A stretch of DNA of 64,000 bases from Paenirhodobacter enshiensis (lineage in GTDB: Bacteria > Pseudomonadota > Alphaproteobacteria > Rhodobacterales > Rhodobacteraceae). Each line of letters opens with the position of its first letter. The first letter of the stretch is position 1. Under the pieces are notes generated by a model. The model was not told the DNA's origin, did no database searches, and saw only the letters and a list, made by a program, of their open reading frames with translations. The stretch is from contig NZ_JFZB01000018.1 in assembly GCF_000740785.1 (NCBI RefSeq), forward strand, positions 1 through 64,000. The letters are read 5' to 3'. Made by a program: the position numbers and the translations under genes. Positions 26,308-35,571 of this stretch are shown here, one piece after another.

Positions 26308-26976
26308 ATGGGCTCGGGTCTGGATTTCGGCTGGCTGCTGACGGGGTGGCGCGCGCTTGTCGAAGGCGCGGGCATGACACTGTGGCTGACGGCCTGTTCG
26401 ACGGTGCTGGGGCTCGCGATCAGCGTCCTTGGCGCCGCCGCCCGGCGCGGGCGCATCGGCTGGCTGAAGGCCACCGTCGGCGTCTATGTCGAGGCGATCC
26501 GCAACACCCCGTTCATCGTCCAGCTGTTCTTCATCTACTTCGGGTTGCCGAGCCTCGGGGTGAACCTGAACCCGGTGGTGGCGGCGATCGTCGCGATGAC
26601 GCTGAACGTCGGCGCCTATGCGACGGAGATCGTCGCCTCGGGGCTGGCGGCGGTCGCCGTCGGTCAGCGCGAGGCGGCAGAGGCACTCGGGCTGAAGCCG
26701 CGGCAGGTTTTCGTCAAGGTGGTGCTGCCGCAGGCGATGGCGGTGATCTTCCCGGCGCTGGCGAGCCAGGTGGTGATCACCATGCTCGATTCGGCCGTGG
26801 TGTCGCAAATCTCGGTGCGCGAACTGACGATGCGCGCGAACCTGATCCAGAGTCAGACCTTCCGCCCGTTCGAGACCTTCCTGATCGCCGCGGCGATCTA
26901 TCTGGCGCTGTCGATCGCGCTGCGCCGCGTGCTGAACCGCATCGCGGCGCGCTATCTGGGGCCGGGGCTGACATGA
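26308..26976 (+). CDS. Polar amino acid ABC transporter permease
   Basis: A 222-residue HisM-type permease with about five membrane helices, the AIRNTPFIVQLFFIYFGLP signature and an EAA-type cytoplasmic loop (EIVASGLAAVAVGQREAAEA). It is the counterpart of the permease at 15158-15820. Its stop overlaps the next permease start (ATGA), indicating a heterodimer partner made by coupled translation. Confidence 0.9.
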   Translation: MGSGLDFGWLLTGWRALVEGAGMTLWLTACSTVLGLAISVLGAAARRGRIGWLKATVGVYVEAIRNTPFIVQLFFIYFGLPSLGVNLNPVVAAIVAMTLNVGAYATEIVASGLAAVAVGQREAAEALGLKPRQVFVKVVLPQAMAVIFPALASQVVITMLDSAVVSQISVRELTMRANLIQSQTFRPFETFLIAAAIYLALSIALRRVLNRIAARYLGPGLT

Positions 26977-27623
26977 TCGAATTCACCCTGTGGGATATTC
27001 TGCGCAACCTGCTGTTCGCGGCGCGCTGGACGGTGCTGTTGTCGGTCGTCGCTTTCATCGGCGGCACGGTTGTTGGGCTTGCGGTGCTGTTCGCGCGGAT
27101 CTCGGAGCATAAGCTGTGGCGGCGCGCGGCCTTCGGTTACATCGAGCTGTTTCAGGGCACGCCGCTGCTGCTGCAGCTGTTCCTGATCTTCTTCGGCCTG
27201 CCGCAGTTCGGTGTGCAGATCGAGCCCTGGACGGCGGCGGCGCTCGGGCTGACATTCTATGCCTCGGCCTATCTGGCCGAGATCTGGCGCGGCGGGGTCG
27301 AGGCGCTGCCGATAGGGCAATGGGATGCCGCCGCGGCGCTTGGTCTTAGGCGCTGGCAGGAGCTGCGTCTGGTCATCCTGCCGCAGGCGTTTCGTATCAC
27401 GCTCGGTCCGACGGTCGGGTTTCTGGTGCAGCTCATCAAGGCGACGGCGCTGGCCTCGATCCTCGGCTTCGAGGAGCTGGTGCGCACGGCCGACGCGCTG
27501 AACAACGCGACATTCCAGCCGTTCCGCGTCTATGGCTTCGTCGCGGTGATCTATTTCGTGCTGTGTTTCCCGCTCGCGCGCTTCGCGCGGCGGCTGGAAG
27601 ACAAGGGCCCGGTGCGGGCCTGA
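26973..27623 (+). CDS. Polar amino acid ABC transporter permease
   Basis: A 216-residue permease beginning MIEFTLWDILRNLLFAARW, nearly the same start as the permease at 15825 (MVDFTLWDILRNLLLAARW). The family signatures ELFQGTPLLLQLFLIFFGLP and AYLAEIWRGGVEALPIGQW are present. After its stop comes a GC-rich repeat (copy B), not an ATPase gene, so the importer must borrow an ATPase, possibly the one at 16462-17223. Confidence 0.9.
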   Translation: MIEFTLWDILRNLLFAARWTVLLSVVAFIGGTVVGLAVLFARISEHKLWRRAAFGYIELFQGTPLLLQLFLIFFGLPQFGVQIEPWTAAALGLTFYASAYLAEIWRGGVEALPIGQWDAAAALGLRRWQELRLVILPQAFRITLGPTVGFLVQLIKATALASILGFEELVRTADALNNATFQPFRVYGFVAVIYFVLCFPLARFARRLEDKGPVRA

Positions 27624-27665
27624 GGCGGGGAGAGGGGGCTTTGCCCCGCGGAGAAGTGATAAAGA

Positions 27666-27727
27666 GGGGGCTCTGCCCCCTCGGGCTTCGCCCTCACCCC
27701 CGGGATATTTTTCGCGAATCGAAAGGG
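27666..27727 (+). repeat. Palindromic intergenic repeat, copy B
   Basis: Shares GGGGGCTCTGCCCCC, the CCCCCGGGATATTT core and the CGAAAGGG tail with copies A and C, but the central dyad is replaced by a different one (GGGC-TTC-GCCC). A further partial arm, GGGGCTTTGCCCC, lies just upstream. It is located at the 3' ends of two convergent operons, so it may also terminate transcription. Confidence 0.75.
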
Positions 27728-27755
27728 ATGGCGGGGTGTCTTCGCGGAGCGGGGT

Positions 27756-28148
27756 TCACCGGATCGGGGTGGTGCATTCGATCTCGATGTCGAAGCCCGG
27801 CCAGGGACCGATGCCGACGCAGCTGCGTGCCGGGAAGCCGTTCGGGAAATAGTCGCGGTAGACGCTGTTCATGCGGGCCGTCAGGGCGGGGTCGGTCAGA
27901 TAGACCGTAGCGCGGATCGTGTCGGCGAGCGTGCCGCCGCCGGTTTCGAGCGCGAAGGCGAGCGCCTCGAGGCTGAGACGGGTCTGGGTTTCGATGTCGG
28001 CCGAGACGATGTCGCCGGTTTGCAGGTCGATGGGCGGCATCCCGCAGGTATAGAGCATCCCGTTCGTGCGCACGAGTGCGGCGACCGGTGCGCCGATCCG
28101 GCGCAGCGTGTCCGAGATCACGGGAACCTCGATGATCGTCCTGTCCAT
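27756..28148 (-). CDS. RidA family (enamine/imine deaminase) protein
   Basis: A 130-residue YjgF/YER057c/UK114 protein. RidA enzymes hydrolyse reactive enamine and imine intermediates, releasing ammonia. The family arginine that contacts the substrate carboxylate is in PARSCVGIG. LVRTNGMLYTCGMPPID and the ATVYLTDP stretch are typical. It lies convergent to the amino-acid transporter genes and divergent from the arc operon, fitting amino-acid catabolism. An imine from an amino-acid oxidase or a methylamine step could be the substrate; nothing in the sequence decides. Confidence 0.88.
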   Translation of the reverse strand: MDRTIIEVPVISDTLRRIGAPVAALVRTNGMLYTCGMPPIDLQTGDIVSADIETQTRLSLEALAFALETGGGTLADTIRATVYLTDPALTARMNSVYRDYFPNGFPARSCVGIGPWPGFDIEIECTTPIR

Positions 28149-28293
28149 GGCGAGTCCTTTCGTCGTTCCGGGCCGGTTTGCCCCGCTTTCGGGGCGCGCG
28201 TCCAGAGCGATCCGCGCGCCCCGACGTCAGCGCGGGGACGGCGCGGGTGTGGAGGCGGGCAACGCGACGTCCGTGGTGGCTACGCGATATGTC

Positions 28294-28307
28294 TTGATCC
28301 ATGTCAA
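28294..28307 (+). promoter_or_regulatory. Fnr/FnrL-type box upstream of arcD
   Basis: TTGAT-CCAT-GTCAA fits the alphaproteobacterial Fnr-type consensus TTGAY-N4-RTCAA exactly. It lies 67 bp upstream of the arcD start, where an activator would stand. It points to anaerobic or low-oxygen induction of arginine fermentation. Confidence 0.7.
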
Positions 28308-28374
28308 GGCAGGCGGCACTATCTGGCTGCTCATTGTTTGTGCATTTCAGCAGAATCTTTGCCCGGAGGGCGAT

Positions 28375-29820
28375 ATGGAACAGAACGGCGAGACAGCAGG
28401 ACGTCCGGTGTCGGACAAGCTGCATCTGGGGGCGCTGGTTGCGCTGGTGATCGGTTCGATGATCGGTTCGGGGGTGTTCAGCCTGCCGCAGAACATGGCG
28501 GCAGGCGCCGGCGCGCTGGCGATCCTGATCGGCTGGGGCATCACCGCGGTCGGTATGCTGGCGCTGGTCTTCGTCTACGAGACGCTGGCGACACGAAAGC
28601 CGGATCTCGATTCCGGTCCCTATGCCTATGCCAAGGCGGGCTTCGGCCCGTTCATCGGTTTCAACAGTGCCTGGGGCTACTGGATCAGTGCCTGGGTCGG
28701 CAACGTATCCTATGCGGTGGTGGTGTTCAGCGCGCTGTCCTATTTCTTCCCCGCCTTCGGCGACGGAAATACCTGGCAGGCGATCCTCGGCGCCTCGGTC
28801 CTGGTCTGGGCGGTGCACTTTCTGATCCTGCGCGGCGTGCGTCAGGCGGCGATCGTCAACACCGTCGCGACCATCGCCAAGATGGCGCCGATCGTGCTGT
28901 TCGTGATCGTCATCGCGCTGGCCTTCAAGGTCGACGTGTTCGCGCTCGACTTCAAGGGATCGGCGAACCTCGGCTCGATCCTCGATCAGGTGAAGAGCAC
29001 GATGCTGGTCACGCTCTGGGTGTTCATCGGCATCGAGGGGGCAAGCGTCTATTCCGCCCGCGCAGCCAAGCGGCGCGACATCGCGCGCGCCACGGTTCTG
29101 GGCTTCGTGACCTGCATCGTGCTTTATGCGCTGATCTCGCTGCTGTCTCTGGGCATCGTCAGTCAGGCCGATCTGGCGGGGATGAAGAACCCCTCGATGG
29201 CCGGGGTGATGGAGAAAGTCGTCGGCCCCTGGGGTGCGGTGGTGATCAACCTCGCGCTGGTGGTCTCGGTTCTCGGCGCCTATCTGAGCTGGACGCTGCT
29301 CGCCGCCGAGGTGCCCCATGTCGCGGGCAAGGACGGCACGATGCCCGCCTTCTTCGCCGCGGAAAGCACGCGCAAGGTGCCGGTCACCTCGCTCCTCATC
29401 ACCAACCTTCTGGTGCAGGCCTTCCTGATCGTCACCTTCTACGCCCACAGCACCTATCAGGCGTTGTTCTCCATCGCTTCGGGCATGATCCTCGTGCCCT
29501 ATATCTTCTCGGGGGCTTATGCCGCAAAGCTGGCGATCACCGGTGAAAGCTATGCACCGGGCGAAAACCGGCTGTGGCCGATGCTGATCGGCGGGCTGGC
29601 GACGGTCTACGGCATCTGGCTCGTCTATGCGGCGGGGCTGTCTTACCTGTTCATGTGCGCCATCCTCTACGCGCCGGGGCTGGTGTTCTATGTCTGGGCA
29701 CGGCGCGAGAAGGACGCCCGCGTCTTCACTCCTGTCGAGGCCGTTCTGGCCGCGGCGCTGGTGCTGGTCGGCCTTTATGCCGGCTACGAGATGTGGACCG
29801 GCGCGGTCAGCGCGCTGTGA
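28375..29820 (+). CDS. arcD: Arginine/ornithine antiporter (APC family)
   Basis: A 481-residue amino-acid/polyamine antiporter with about twelve to thirteen membrane helices. It starts with the APC signature [20 protein letters not shown] and is followed immediately by arcA, arcB and arcC, so exchange of external arginine for internal ornithine is the expected role. GGAGGG lies 4 bases before the ATG at 28375; in-frame codons further upstream would overlap the divergent ridA promoter region and the Fnr box. It is the first gene of the operon. Confidence 0.92.
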   Translation: MEQNGETAGRPVSDKLHLGALVALVIGSMIGSGVFSLPQNMAAGAGALAILIGWGITAVGMLALVFVYETLATRKPDLDSGPYAYAKAGFGPFIGFNSAWGYWISAWVGNVSYAVVVFSALSYFFPAFGDGNTWQAILGASVLVWAVHFLILRGVRQAAIVNTVATIAKMAPIVLFVIVIALAFKVDVFALDFKGSANLGSILDQVKSTMLVTLWVFIGIEGASVYSARAAKRRDIARATVLGFVTCIVLYALISLLSLGIVSQADLAGMKNPSMAGVMEKVVGPWGAVVINLALVVSVLGAYLSWTLLAAEVPHVAGKDGTMPAFFAAESTRKVPVTSLLITNLLVQAFLIVTFYAHSTYQALFSIASGMILVPYIFSGAYAAKLAITGESYAPGENRLWPMLIGGLATVYGIWLVYAAGLSYLFMCAILYAPGLVFYVWARREKDARVFTPVEAVLAAALVLVGLYAGYEMWTGAVSAL

Positions 29821-29852
29821 CATCTGAAATTGCGACGAAGGGAGGACCTGTC

Positions 29853-31070
29853 ATGACCGATCTCGGTGTTCATTCGGAAACCGGGCGGCTGCGCGAAGTG
29901 ATCGTGCACCGCCCCGACCTCAGCCTGCGGCGCCTGACGCCCGACAACTGTCACGATCTGCTGTTCGACGATGTGATCTGGGTGAAGCGCGCCCGGCAGG
30001 AACATGACGTTCTGGTCGACACCCTGCGCGAGCGCGGTGTGAAGGTGCATCTGTTCGGCGAGCTGCTCGGCGAGACGCTGGCCGACGAGACCGCGCGCCA
30101 GTGGCTTCTGGAACGCCGGATCGGTCCGGATATGGTGGGCTATGACATGGGGCCGCAGCTGCGCGACTGGCTCGGTCAGATGCCGGCGGCGGAACTGGCC
30201 GACCGGCTGATCGGCGGCATCACCCGCGCCGAGCTGCCCTTCGCGCCGGACGGGTTGTTCGGGCAGACGCTGCTTGGCCAGGACTTCGTGCTGCCGCCGC
30301 TGCCCAATCAGCTGTTCACCCGCGATTCCTCGTGCTGGATCTATGGGTCGGTCTCGGTCGGGCCGATGTTCTGGCCCGCGCGCCGGCCCGAGACCGCGAA
30401 TGCCGAGGCGATCTATCGCTTCCACCCGCGGTTCCGCGATGCCGGCATTCCCTTCGTCACGCCGGACAATCCGGGGATGCACTGCAGCCTCGAAGGCGGC
30501 GACGTGATGCCGATCGGCGGCGGCGTGGTGCTGGTGGGGATGGGCGAACGTTCGACCCCGCAGGCGGTGGGCAGCCTCGCGCGCAACCTGTTCGCGACCG
30601 GGCAGGCCAGCCATGTCATCGCCGCGCTGATGCCGCGCGACCGCTCGTTCATGCACCTCGATACGGTGTTCACGCTGTGCGACCACGACCTTGCGACGAT
30701 GTATCCGCCGGTGGTGGACCGGATCCGTCCGTTCTCGATCCGGCCGGGGGAGGGCGAGCGCTCCGTCACCGTGACCGAGGAGAAGCGCCCCTTCGTCGAG
30801 GTCGTGGCCGAGGCCATGGGGCTGAAGAAGCTGCGCATCGTCGCGACCGGCGGCGACGGCTACGAGGCCGAGCGCGAGCAGTGGGACGATGGCAACAACG
30901 TCGTCGCGGTCGAACCGGGCGTGGTGATCGGCTATGACCGCAACGTCTACACCAACACTCTGCTGCGCCGTGCGGGCGTCGAGGTCATCACCATCGAGAG
31001 TGCCGAACTGAGCCGCGGGCGCGGCGGCGGTCACTGCATGACCTGCCCGATTGCCCGCGATCCCGTGTAA
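29853..31070 (+). CDS. arcA: Arginine deiminase
   Basis: Hydrolyses arginine to citrulline and ammonia. The 405-residue protein starts with the family [14 protein letters not shown] stretch. It contains [11 protein letters not shown] (substrate-guanidinium region), [11 protein letters not shown] and FMHLDTVFT, and ends with the catalytic cysteine C395 in [15 protein letters not shown] precedes the ATG by 7 bases. It lies between arcD and arcB in the standard catabolic operon. Confidence 0.95.
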   Translation: MTDLGVHSETGRLREVIVHRPDLSLRRLTPDNCHDLLFDDVIWVKRARQEHDVLVDTLRERGVKVHLFGELLGETLADETARQWLLERRIGPDMVGYDMGPQLRDWLGQMPAAELADRLIGGITRAELPFAPDGLFGQTLLGQDFVLPPLPNQLFTRDSSCWIYGSVSVGPMFWPARRPETANAEAIYRFHPRFRDAGIPFVTPDNPGMHCSLEGGDVMPIGGGVVLVGMGERSTPQAVGSLARNLFATGQASHVIAALMPRDRSFMHLDTVFTLCDHDLATMYPPVVDRIRPFSIRPGEGERSVTVTEEKRPFVEVVAEAMGLKKLRIVATGGDGYEAEREQWDDGNNVVAVEPGVVIGYDRNVYTNTLLRRAGVEVITIESAELSRGRGGGHCMTCPIARDPV

Positions 31071-31081
31071 GGAGGCCCCCG

Positions 31082-32083
31082 ATGCCGATCAATCTGCATG
31101 GCCGCAGCGTGCTGACGCTGGCCGATTTCACCCCGGACGAGATCCGTTTCCTGCTGCGTCTGGCGGCGGATCTGAAGACCGCGAAGCTGTCGGGGTCCGA
31201 GGTCCCGCGGCTGAACCGGCGCAACATCGCCTTGATTTTCGAGAAGGATTCGACGCGCACGCGTTCGGGATTCGAGGTGGCGGCCTTCGATCAGGGGGCG
31301 CATGTCACCTATATCGGCCCCTCGGGCAGCCATATCGGCCATAAAGAGACGATGAAGGATACGGCCCGCGTTCTCGGCCGGATGTATGACGCCATCGAAT
31401 ATCGTGGCTTTTCGCAGAAGGATGCCGAGACGCTGGCGCAGTTCTCGGGCGTGCCGGTGTTCAACGGGCTGACCGACCAGACCCACCCGACGCAGGTTCT
31501 GGCCGATTTCATGACGATGCGTGAATTCACCCACAAGCATCTTTCCGACATGGTGCTGACCTTCACCGGCGAGGGGCGCGACAACGTGGCGCTGTCGCTG
31601 GCGATCGGGGCGGCGAAGGTGGGGATGTCGTTCCGCATCGCCTCGCCGCGCGCGCTCTGGCCCGAGGAAGCGTTCCTCGACCGGATCCGCAAGATGGCGG
31701 CCGAAACCGGCGCGCACTTCGAGATCACCGAGGATCCGGTGGCCGCGGTGAAGGGGGCGGATTTCATCTACACCGACGTCTGGCTGTCGATGGGCGAGGA
31801 TGCCGCCGTCTGGGCCGAACGGATCCGCCTGCTGACGCCCTATCGCGTCACCGCCGATCTGATGCGCGCGAGCGGCAACCCCTACGTCAAGTTCATGCAC
31901 TGCCTGCCCGCCTTCCACAACGCCGAGACCGAGGTCGGTGCGCAGGTGCTGAAGGATTACGGCATCGACTGCATGGAAGTGACCGAGGAGGTGTTCGAAA
32001 GCCCCGCCTCCATCGTCTTCGATCAGGCGGAGAACCGGATGCACTCGATCAAGGCGCTGCTCGTCGCCACGCTCGGGGGCTGA
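31082..32083 (+). CDS. arcB: Catabolic ornithine carbamoyltransferase
   Basis: Converts citrulline and phosphate to ornithine and carbamoyl phosphate in the arginine deiminase pathway. The 333-residue protein has the carbamoyl-phosphate-binding [13 protein letters not shown], the [10 protein letters not shown] stretch and the ornithine-binding [10 protein letters not shown]. The first of these, with the [20 protein letters not shown] segment, follows the pattern of the catabolic ArcB enzymes. It lies 11 bp after arcA and 4 bp before arcC. Confidence 0.95.
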   Translation: MPINLHGRSVLTLADFTPDEIRFLLRLAADLKTAKLSGSEVPRLNRRNIALIFEKDSTRTRSGFEVAAFDQGAHVTYIGPSGSHIGHKETMKDTARVLGRMYDAIEYRGFSQKDAETLAQFSGVPVFNGLTDQTHPTQVLADFMTMREFTHKHLSDMVLTFTGEGRDNVALSLAIGAAKVGMSFRIASPRALWPEEAFLDRIRKMAAETGAHFEITEDPVAAVKGADFIYTDVWLSMGEDAAVWAERIRLLTPYRVTADLMRASGNPYVKFMHCLPAFHNAETEVGAQVLKDYGIDCMEVTEEVFESPASIVFDQAENRMHSIKALLVATLGG

Positions 32084-32087
32084 GGCG

Positions 32088-32993
32088 ATGCGGATCGTCG
32101 CGGCCCTCGGGGGCAATGCGATCCTGCGCCGGGGCGAGCCGATGACCGGCGAGACTCAGCGGGCGAATATCCGCACCGCGGCGCAGGGTCTGGCGCAACT
32201 GGTGACGGCGGGGCATTCGCTGGTGGTGACGCATGGCAACGGCCCGCAGGTCGGCCTGCTGGCGCTGCAATCGGCGGCCACGCCGCAATCGCCGTTTCCG
32301 CTCGACGTGCTCGATGCCGAAAGCGCGGGGATGATCGGCTATGTGCTGCAGCAGGAGCTGGGAAATGCGCTGCCCGACCGGCTGGTGACGACGCTGCTGA
32401 CGCAGGTGCGCGTCGATCCGGCCGATCCCGCCTTCGGCCATCCGACGAAGCCGATCGGCCCGGTCTATGAGCAGGCCGAGGCGCAGGCGCTCGCCGCGGC
32501 GCGCGGCTGGCAGGTGGCGCCCGATGGCGACAAATGGCGCCGCGTCGTCGCCTCGCCGGCCCCGCTCGCGATCCTCGAGGCCGAGGTGCTGAAGATCCTC
32601 GTCGGGCAGGGCGTGATCCCGATCTGCGCCGGCGGTGGCGGCATCCCGGTCGTCTCGTTGCCGCAAGGTGGGATGACCGGGGTCGAGGCGGTGATCGACA
32701 AGGATCTCGCCAGCAGTCTGCTGGCGCGCCAGATCGGCGCCGACATGCTGCTGATGCTGACCGATGTCGCCGCAGTTTATCGCGGCTTCGGCACGCCCGG
32801 GGCCGAGGCGCTCGGCCAGGTTCATCCGGACGATCTTTCGCCCGCGGATTTCCCGGCGGGGTCCATGGGGCCGAAGGTGCGCGCGGGCGTCGAGTTCGTC
32901 CGCGCAACCGGCGGGCAGGCCGGGATCGGCCGGCTTGAAGATGCCGCGGCCATCGTCGCGGGTCAGGCCGGCACGCGGATCGTCCCCGCCTGA
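32088..32993 (+). CDS. arcC: Carbamate kinase
   Basis: Makes ATP from ADP and carbamoyl phosphate, the energy-yielding last step of arginine fermentation. The 301-residue protein has the family N-terminus [13 protein letters not shown], then [28 protein letters not shown] and a C-terminal AGTRIVP. It closes the arcDABC operon. Downstream, a GC-rich imperfect hairpin at about 33018-33050 may terminate transcription. Confidence 0.95.
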   Translation: MRIVAALGGNAILRRGEPMTGETQRANIRTAAQGLAQLVTAGHSLVVTHGNGPQVGLLALQSAATPQSPFPLDVLDAESAGMIGYVLQQELGNALPDRLVTTLLTQVRVDPADPAFGHPTKPIGPVYEQAEAQALAAARGWQVAPDGDKWRRVVASPAPLAILEAEVLKILVGQGVIPICAGGGGIPVVSLPQGGMTGVEAVIDKDLASSLLARQIGADMLLMLTDVAAVYRGFGTPGAEALGQVHPDDLSPADFPAGSMGPKVRAGVEFVRATGGQAGIGRLEDAAAIVAGQAGTRIVPA

Positions 32994-33017
32994 CAGCGGC
33001 CGGGAAAGACCCATCCA

Positions 33018-33050
33018 CCCCCGCTTTCGCCTTCGTGCGAGTGGCGGGGG
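33018..33050 (+). terminator. Possible terminator after arcC
   Basis: CCCCCGC and GCGGGGG form a 7-bp outer stem 25 bp after the arcC stop, with a further short TCGC/GCGA pairing inside. There is no T-run, so confidence is limited. Confidence 0.4.
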
Positions 33051-33200
33051 GGGATGATTCACCGGGCAGGAGTTGCCCAGAGTCGCCCAACAAACAGGCA
33101 CTGACGCGAAATTCCGGCCTTCCTGGTCCGGGATCTGTCTTTTGGACTTTATCGCAAACCAATTCTGCACATTGTTTTGAACCAATTGCTGGATTTGGTC

Positions 33201-33995
33201 ATGACTCACCCGAACGTTTCCCTCTCTGCTGCCCCGGCGCCGGGCGAGGCGGTTTCCCGGCCGGAGACCGACGCCGCCCACGCATTGGCAGAGTTGCGCC
33301 GCTATCTGACCAGCGGCGCGGCGCAGGATAGTGAAAAGCTGCCGACCGAGCGCGCTCTGGCGGAGACCCTGGGCGTCGGCCGTCATGCGCTGCGCCGCGC
33401 GCTCGACGTGCTGGAGACCGAGGGGCTGATCTGGCGCAAGCAGGGGGCGGGCACCTTCCTCGGCAGTGCACCCGATCCGTTCACCGGCCGTATCGCCTCT
33501 CTCATCCCGATGACGAATTACGAAGAGGTGATGGAGGTCCGCGTCCGGCTGGAGCCGCAGATCGCCCAGCTTGCGGCGCTGCGCGCCACGCCCGAGCGGC
33601 TGGCGCGGCTCGAACAGATCCTGACCCGCCTCGATGACATCGCCGATGCCGAGGGCCGCGAATTGTGGGACGGCGCGTTCCATCGCGAGATCGCGGTGAT
33701 GGCCGGAAACCAACTGCTGCTGTCGCTGTTCGACATCGTGAACCGGGCGCGGCGCGACAAGATCTGGCAGGCCCTGCGCGAGAAGGCCCGCACGCAGGTG
33801 CCCTATTCCATTGCCGACACGCAGCGCCAGCACCGTGCCATCGTTGCCGCCATCGCCGCCGCCGACCCCGAGCGCGCCGGGGCCACGATGCACGAACATC
33901 TTCTGGACATCCAGATGCGGCTTTTGCGGCTGACCAGCCTGATGCCGGCTGCCGCCCGTCCGCCCATTGCGACCAGTGAGGAACAGAAACAATGA
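33201..33995 (+). CDS. GntR-family (FadR/FCD subfamily) transcriptional regulator
   Basis: A 264-residue regulator with a winged helix at about residues 25-95 (KLPTERALAETLGVGRHALRRAL is the DNA-reading part) and an FCD domain at about 110-245. The start is taken as ATG at 33201; a TTG at 33177 would add eight residues. The stop overlaps the start of the binding-protein gene by 4 bases, so the regulator is the first gene of the gamma-glutamyl peptide operon. Two direct AACCAATT repeats 23 bp apart, at 33157 and 33180, may be its operator (autoregulation, inference). Confidence 0.88.
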   Translation: MTHPNVSLSAAPAPGEAVSRPETDAAHALAELRRYLTSGAAQDSEKLPTERALAETLGVGRHALRRALDVLETEGLIWRKQGAGTFLGSAPDPFTGRIASLIPMTNYEEVMEVRVRLEPQIAQLAALRATPERLARLEQILTRLDDIADAEGRELWDGAFHREIAVMAGNQLLLSLFDIVNRARRDKIWQALREKARTQVPYSIADTQRQHRAIVAAIAAADPERAGATMHEHLLDIQMRLLRLTSLMPAAARPPIATSEEQKQ

Positions 33996-35500
33996 ATTTC
34001 AAGATGTTGGCATCCACGGCCCTGGTGGCGGGCCTGCTGGCGGGGGGGGCTCAGGCGGCCGATCTGAAGATCGCGCTGCAGGACGATCCGGATGTGCTGG
34101 ACCCGGCGCAGTCGCGCTCTTTCGTGGGGCGGATCGTCTATGCGGCGATGTGCGACGCGCTGGTCGACATCGACGCCGATGTGAATTTCGTGCCGAAGCT
34201 CGCGACGGACTGGAAATTCTCGGATGACGGGCTGAAGCTGGTGATGAACCTGCGTCAGGGCGTGAAGTTCCAGGATGGCGAGGACTTCAACGCCGATGCG
34301 GTCGTCTACACGATCAATCGCAACATGACGATGAAGGAGAGCCGTCGCAAGTCCGACCTCGCCTCGGTCGAGAAGATCGAGAAGACCGGCGATTATCAGG
34401 TGACCTTCACCCTCAAGCAGCCCGATGCTTCGCTGGTGGCGCAGCTCTACGACCGCGCCGGCATGATCGTCGCGCCGAAGGCGGCGGAGGCGGAGGGTGC
34501 CAATTTCGGCGCGCATCCGGTCTGTGCCGGCCCCTTCAAATTCGTCGAGCGCGTGCCGCAGGACCGCATCGTGCTGGAGAAGTTCGACGGCTACTGGAAC
34601 GCCAAGGACATTCATTTCGACAAGGTGACCTATCTGCCGATCCCCGACACCACGGTGCGTCTGGCAAACCTGCAATCGGGCGATGTCGATCTGGTGGACC
34701 GGATCGCCTCGACCGATGCCGATACGGTGAAGGCGAACCCGAAGCTCGGCTATGCCGAGGTCGCGGGGCTGGGCAACATGGGGATCTATTTCAACCTGGC
34801 CAACGGCACCGGTGCGAAGAATCCGATGGGTGAGAACAAGCTGTTGCGGCAGGCGTTTTCGCTGTCGATCGACCGCGATGCGATTGACGAGGTGGTGTTC
34901 AACGGCGCCGCGCTGCCCGGCAACCAGCCCTGGCCGCCGACCTCGGTGTGGTATGACAAGACCCATCCGGTTCCGCCGCGCGACATCGACAAGGCGCGTG
35001 CGCTGGTCAAAGAGGCCGGTTTCGACCGTGTGAAGGTGACCATCAAGCACGCCAACAACCCCGTCGTCACGCAGGCGATGCAGATGATTCAGGCAATGGC
35101 CGCCGAGGCGGGCTTCGACGTCACGTTGCAGTCGACGGAATTCGCCACGCTGCTCGACGATCAGTCCTCGGGCAATTTCGAGGTCAGCCGGTCCGACTGG
35201 TCGGGCCGCCCCGATCCGGACGGCAACGTCTATCAGTTCTTCACCACGAAGGGCGGGCTGAACGATCCGAAATATTCCAATCCCGAGGTCGACCGGCTGC
35301 TGAACGAAGCCCGCGCCTCGACCGATCCGGCGGTGCGCAAGGCGAAGTATGACGCTTTCGTCGGCCATCTGCTGGAGGACAACCCGATCGTTTACCTCGG
35401 CACGCAGAAGTATCTTTATGGCTTCACCGCGAAGCTGAACGGCTTCAAGCCGCTGCCCGATGCGATGATCCGCCTGCAGGGCGTCAGCAAAGCCGACTGA
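33992..35500 (+). CDS. Peptide/glutathione-type ABC transporter binding protein (SBP_bac_5)
   Basis: A 502-residue periplasmic binding protein of the dipeptide/nickel/glutathione family. It has a signal peptide (MNFKMLASTALVAGLLAGGAQA, cut before ADLK). The family motif is seen in LATDWKFSDDGLKLVMNLRQ and GVKFQDGEDFNADAVVYTI. It is followed by two permeases, a gamma-glutamyltransferase and a fused ATPase, the set expected for import of glutathione or gamma-glutamyl peptides, similar in content to the E. coli gsi genes. The start ATG overlaps the regulator stop. Confidence 0.9.
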   Translation: MNFKMLASTALVAGLLAGGAQAADLKIALQDDPDVLDPAQSRSFVGRIVYAAMCDALVDIDADVNFVPKLATDWKFSDDGLKLVMNLRQGVKFQDGEDFNADAVVYTINRNMTMKESRRKSDLASVEKIEKTGDYQVTFTLKQPDASLVAQLYDRAGMIVAPKAAEAEGANFGAHPVCAGPFKFVERVPQDRIVLEKFDGYWNAKDIHFDKVTYLPIPDTTVRLANLQSGDVDLVDRIASTDADTVKANPKLGYAEVAGLGNMGIYFNLANGTGAKNPMGENKLLRQAFSLSIDRDAIDEVVFNGAALPGNQPWPPTSVWYDKTHPVPPRDIDKARALVKEAGFDRVKVTIKHANNPVVTQAMQMIQAMAAEAGFDVTLQSTEFATLLDDQSSGNFEVSRSDWSGRPDPDGNVYQFFTTKGGLNDPKYSNPEVDRLLNEARASTDPAVRKAKYDAFVGHLLEDNPIVYLGTQKYLYGFTAKLNGFKPLPDAMIRLQGVSKAD

Positions 35501-35571
35501 CATTTCCTCAGACACTGACCCGTGCGGGCGAACCGCGCGGGCCGCCTTGCCGTTTGCCGGACAGCCCAGGA

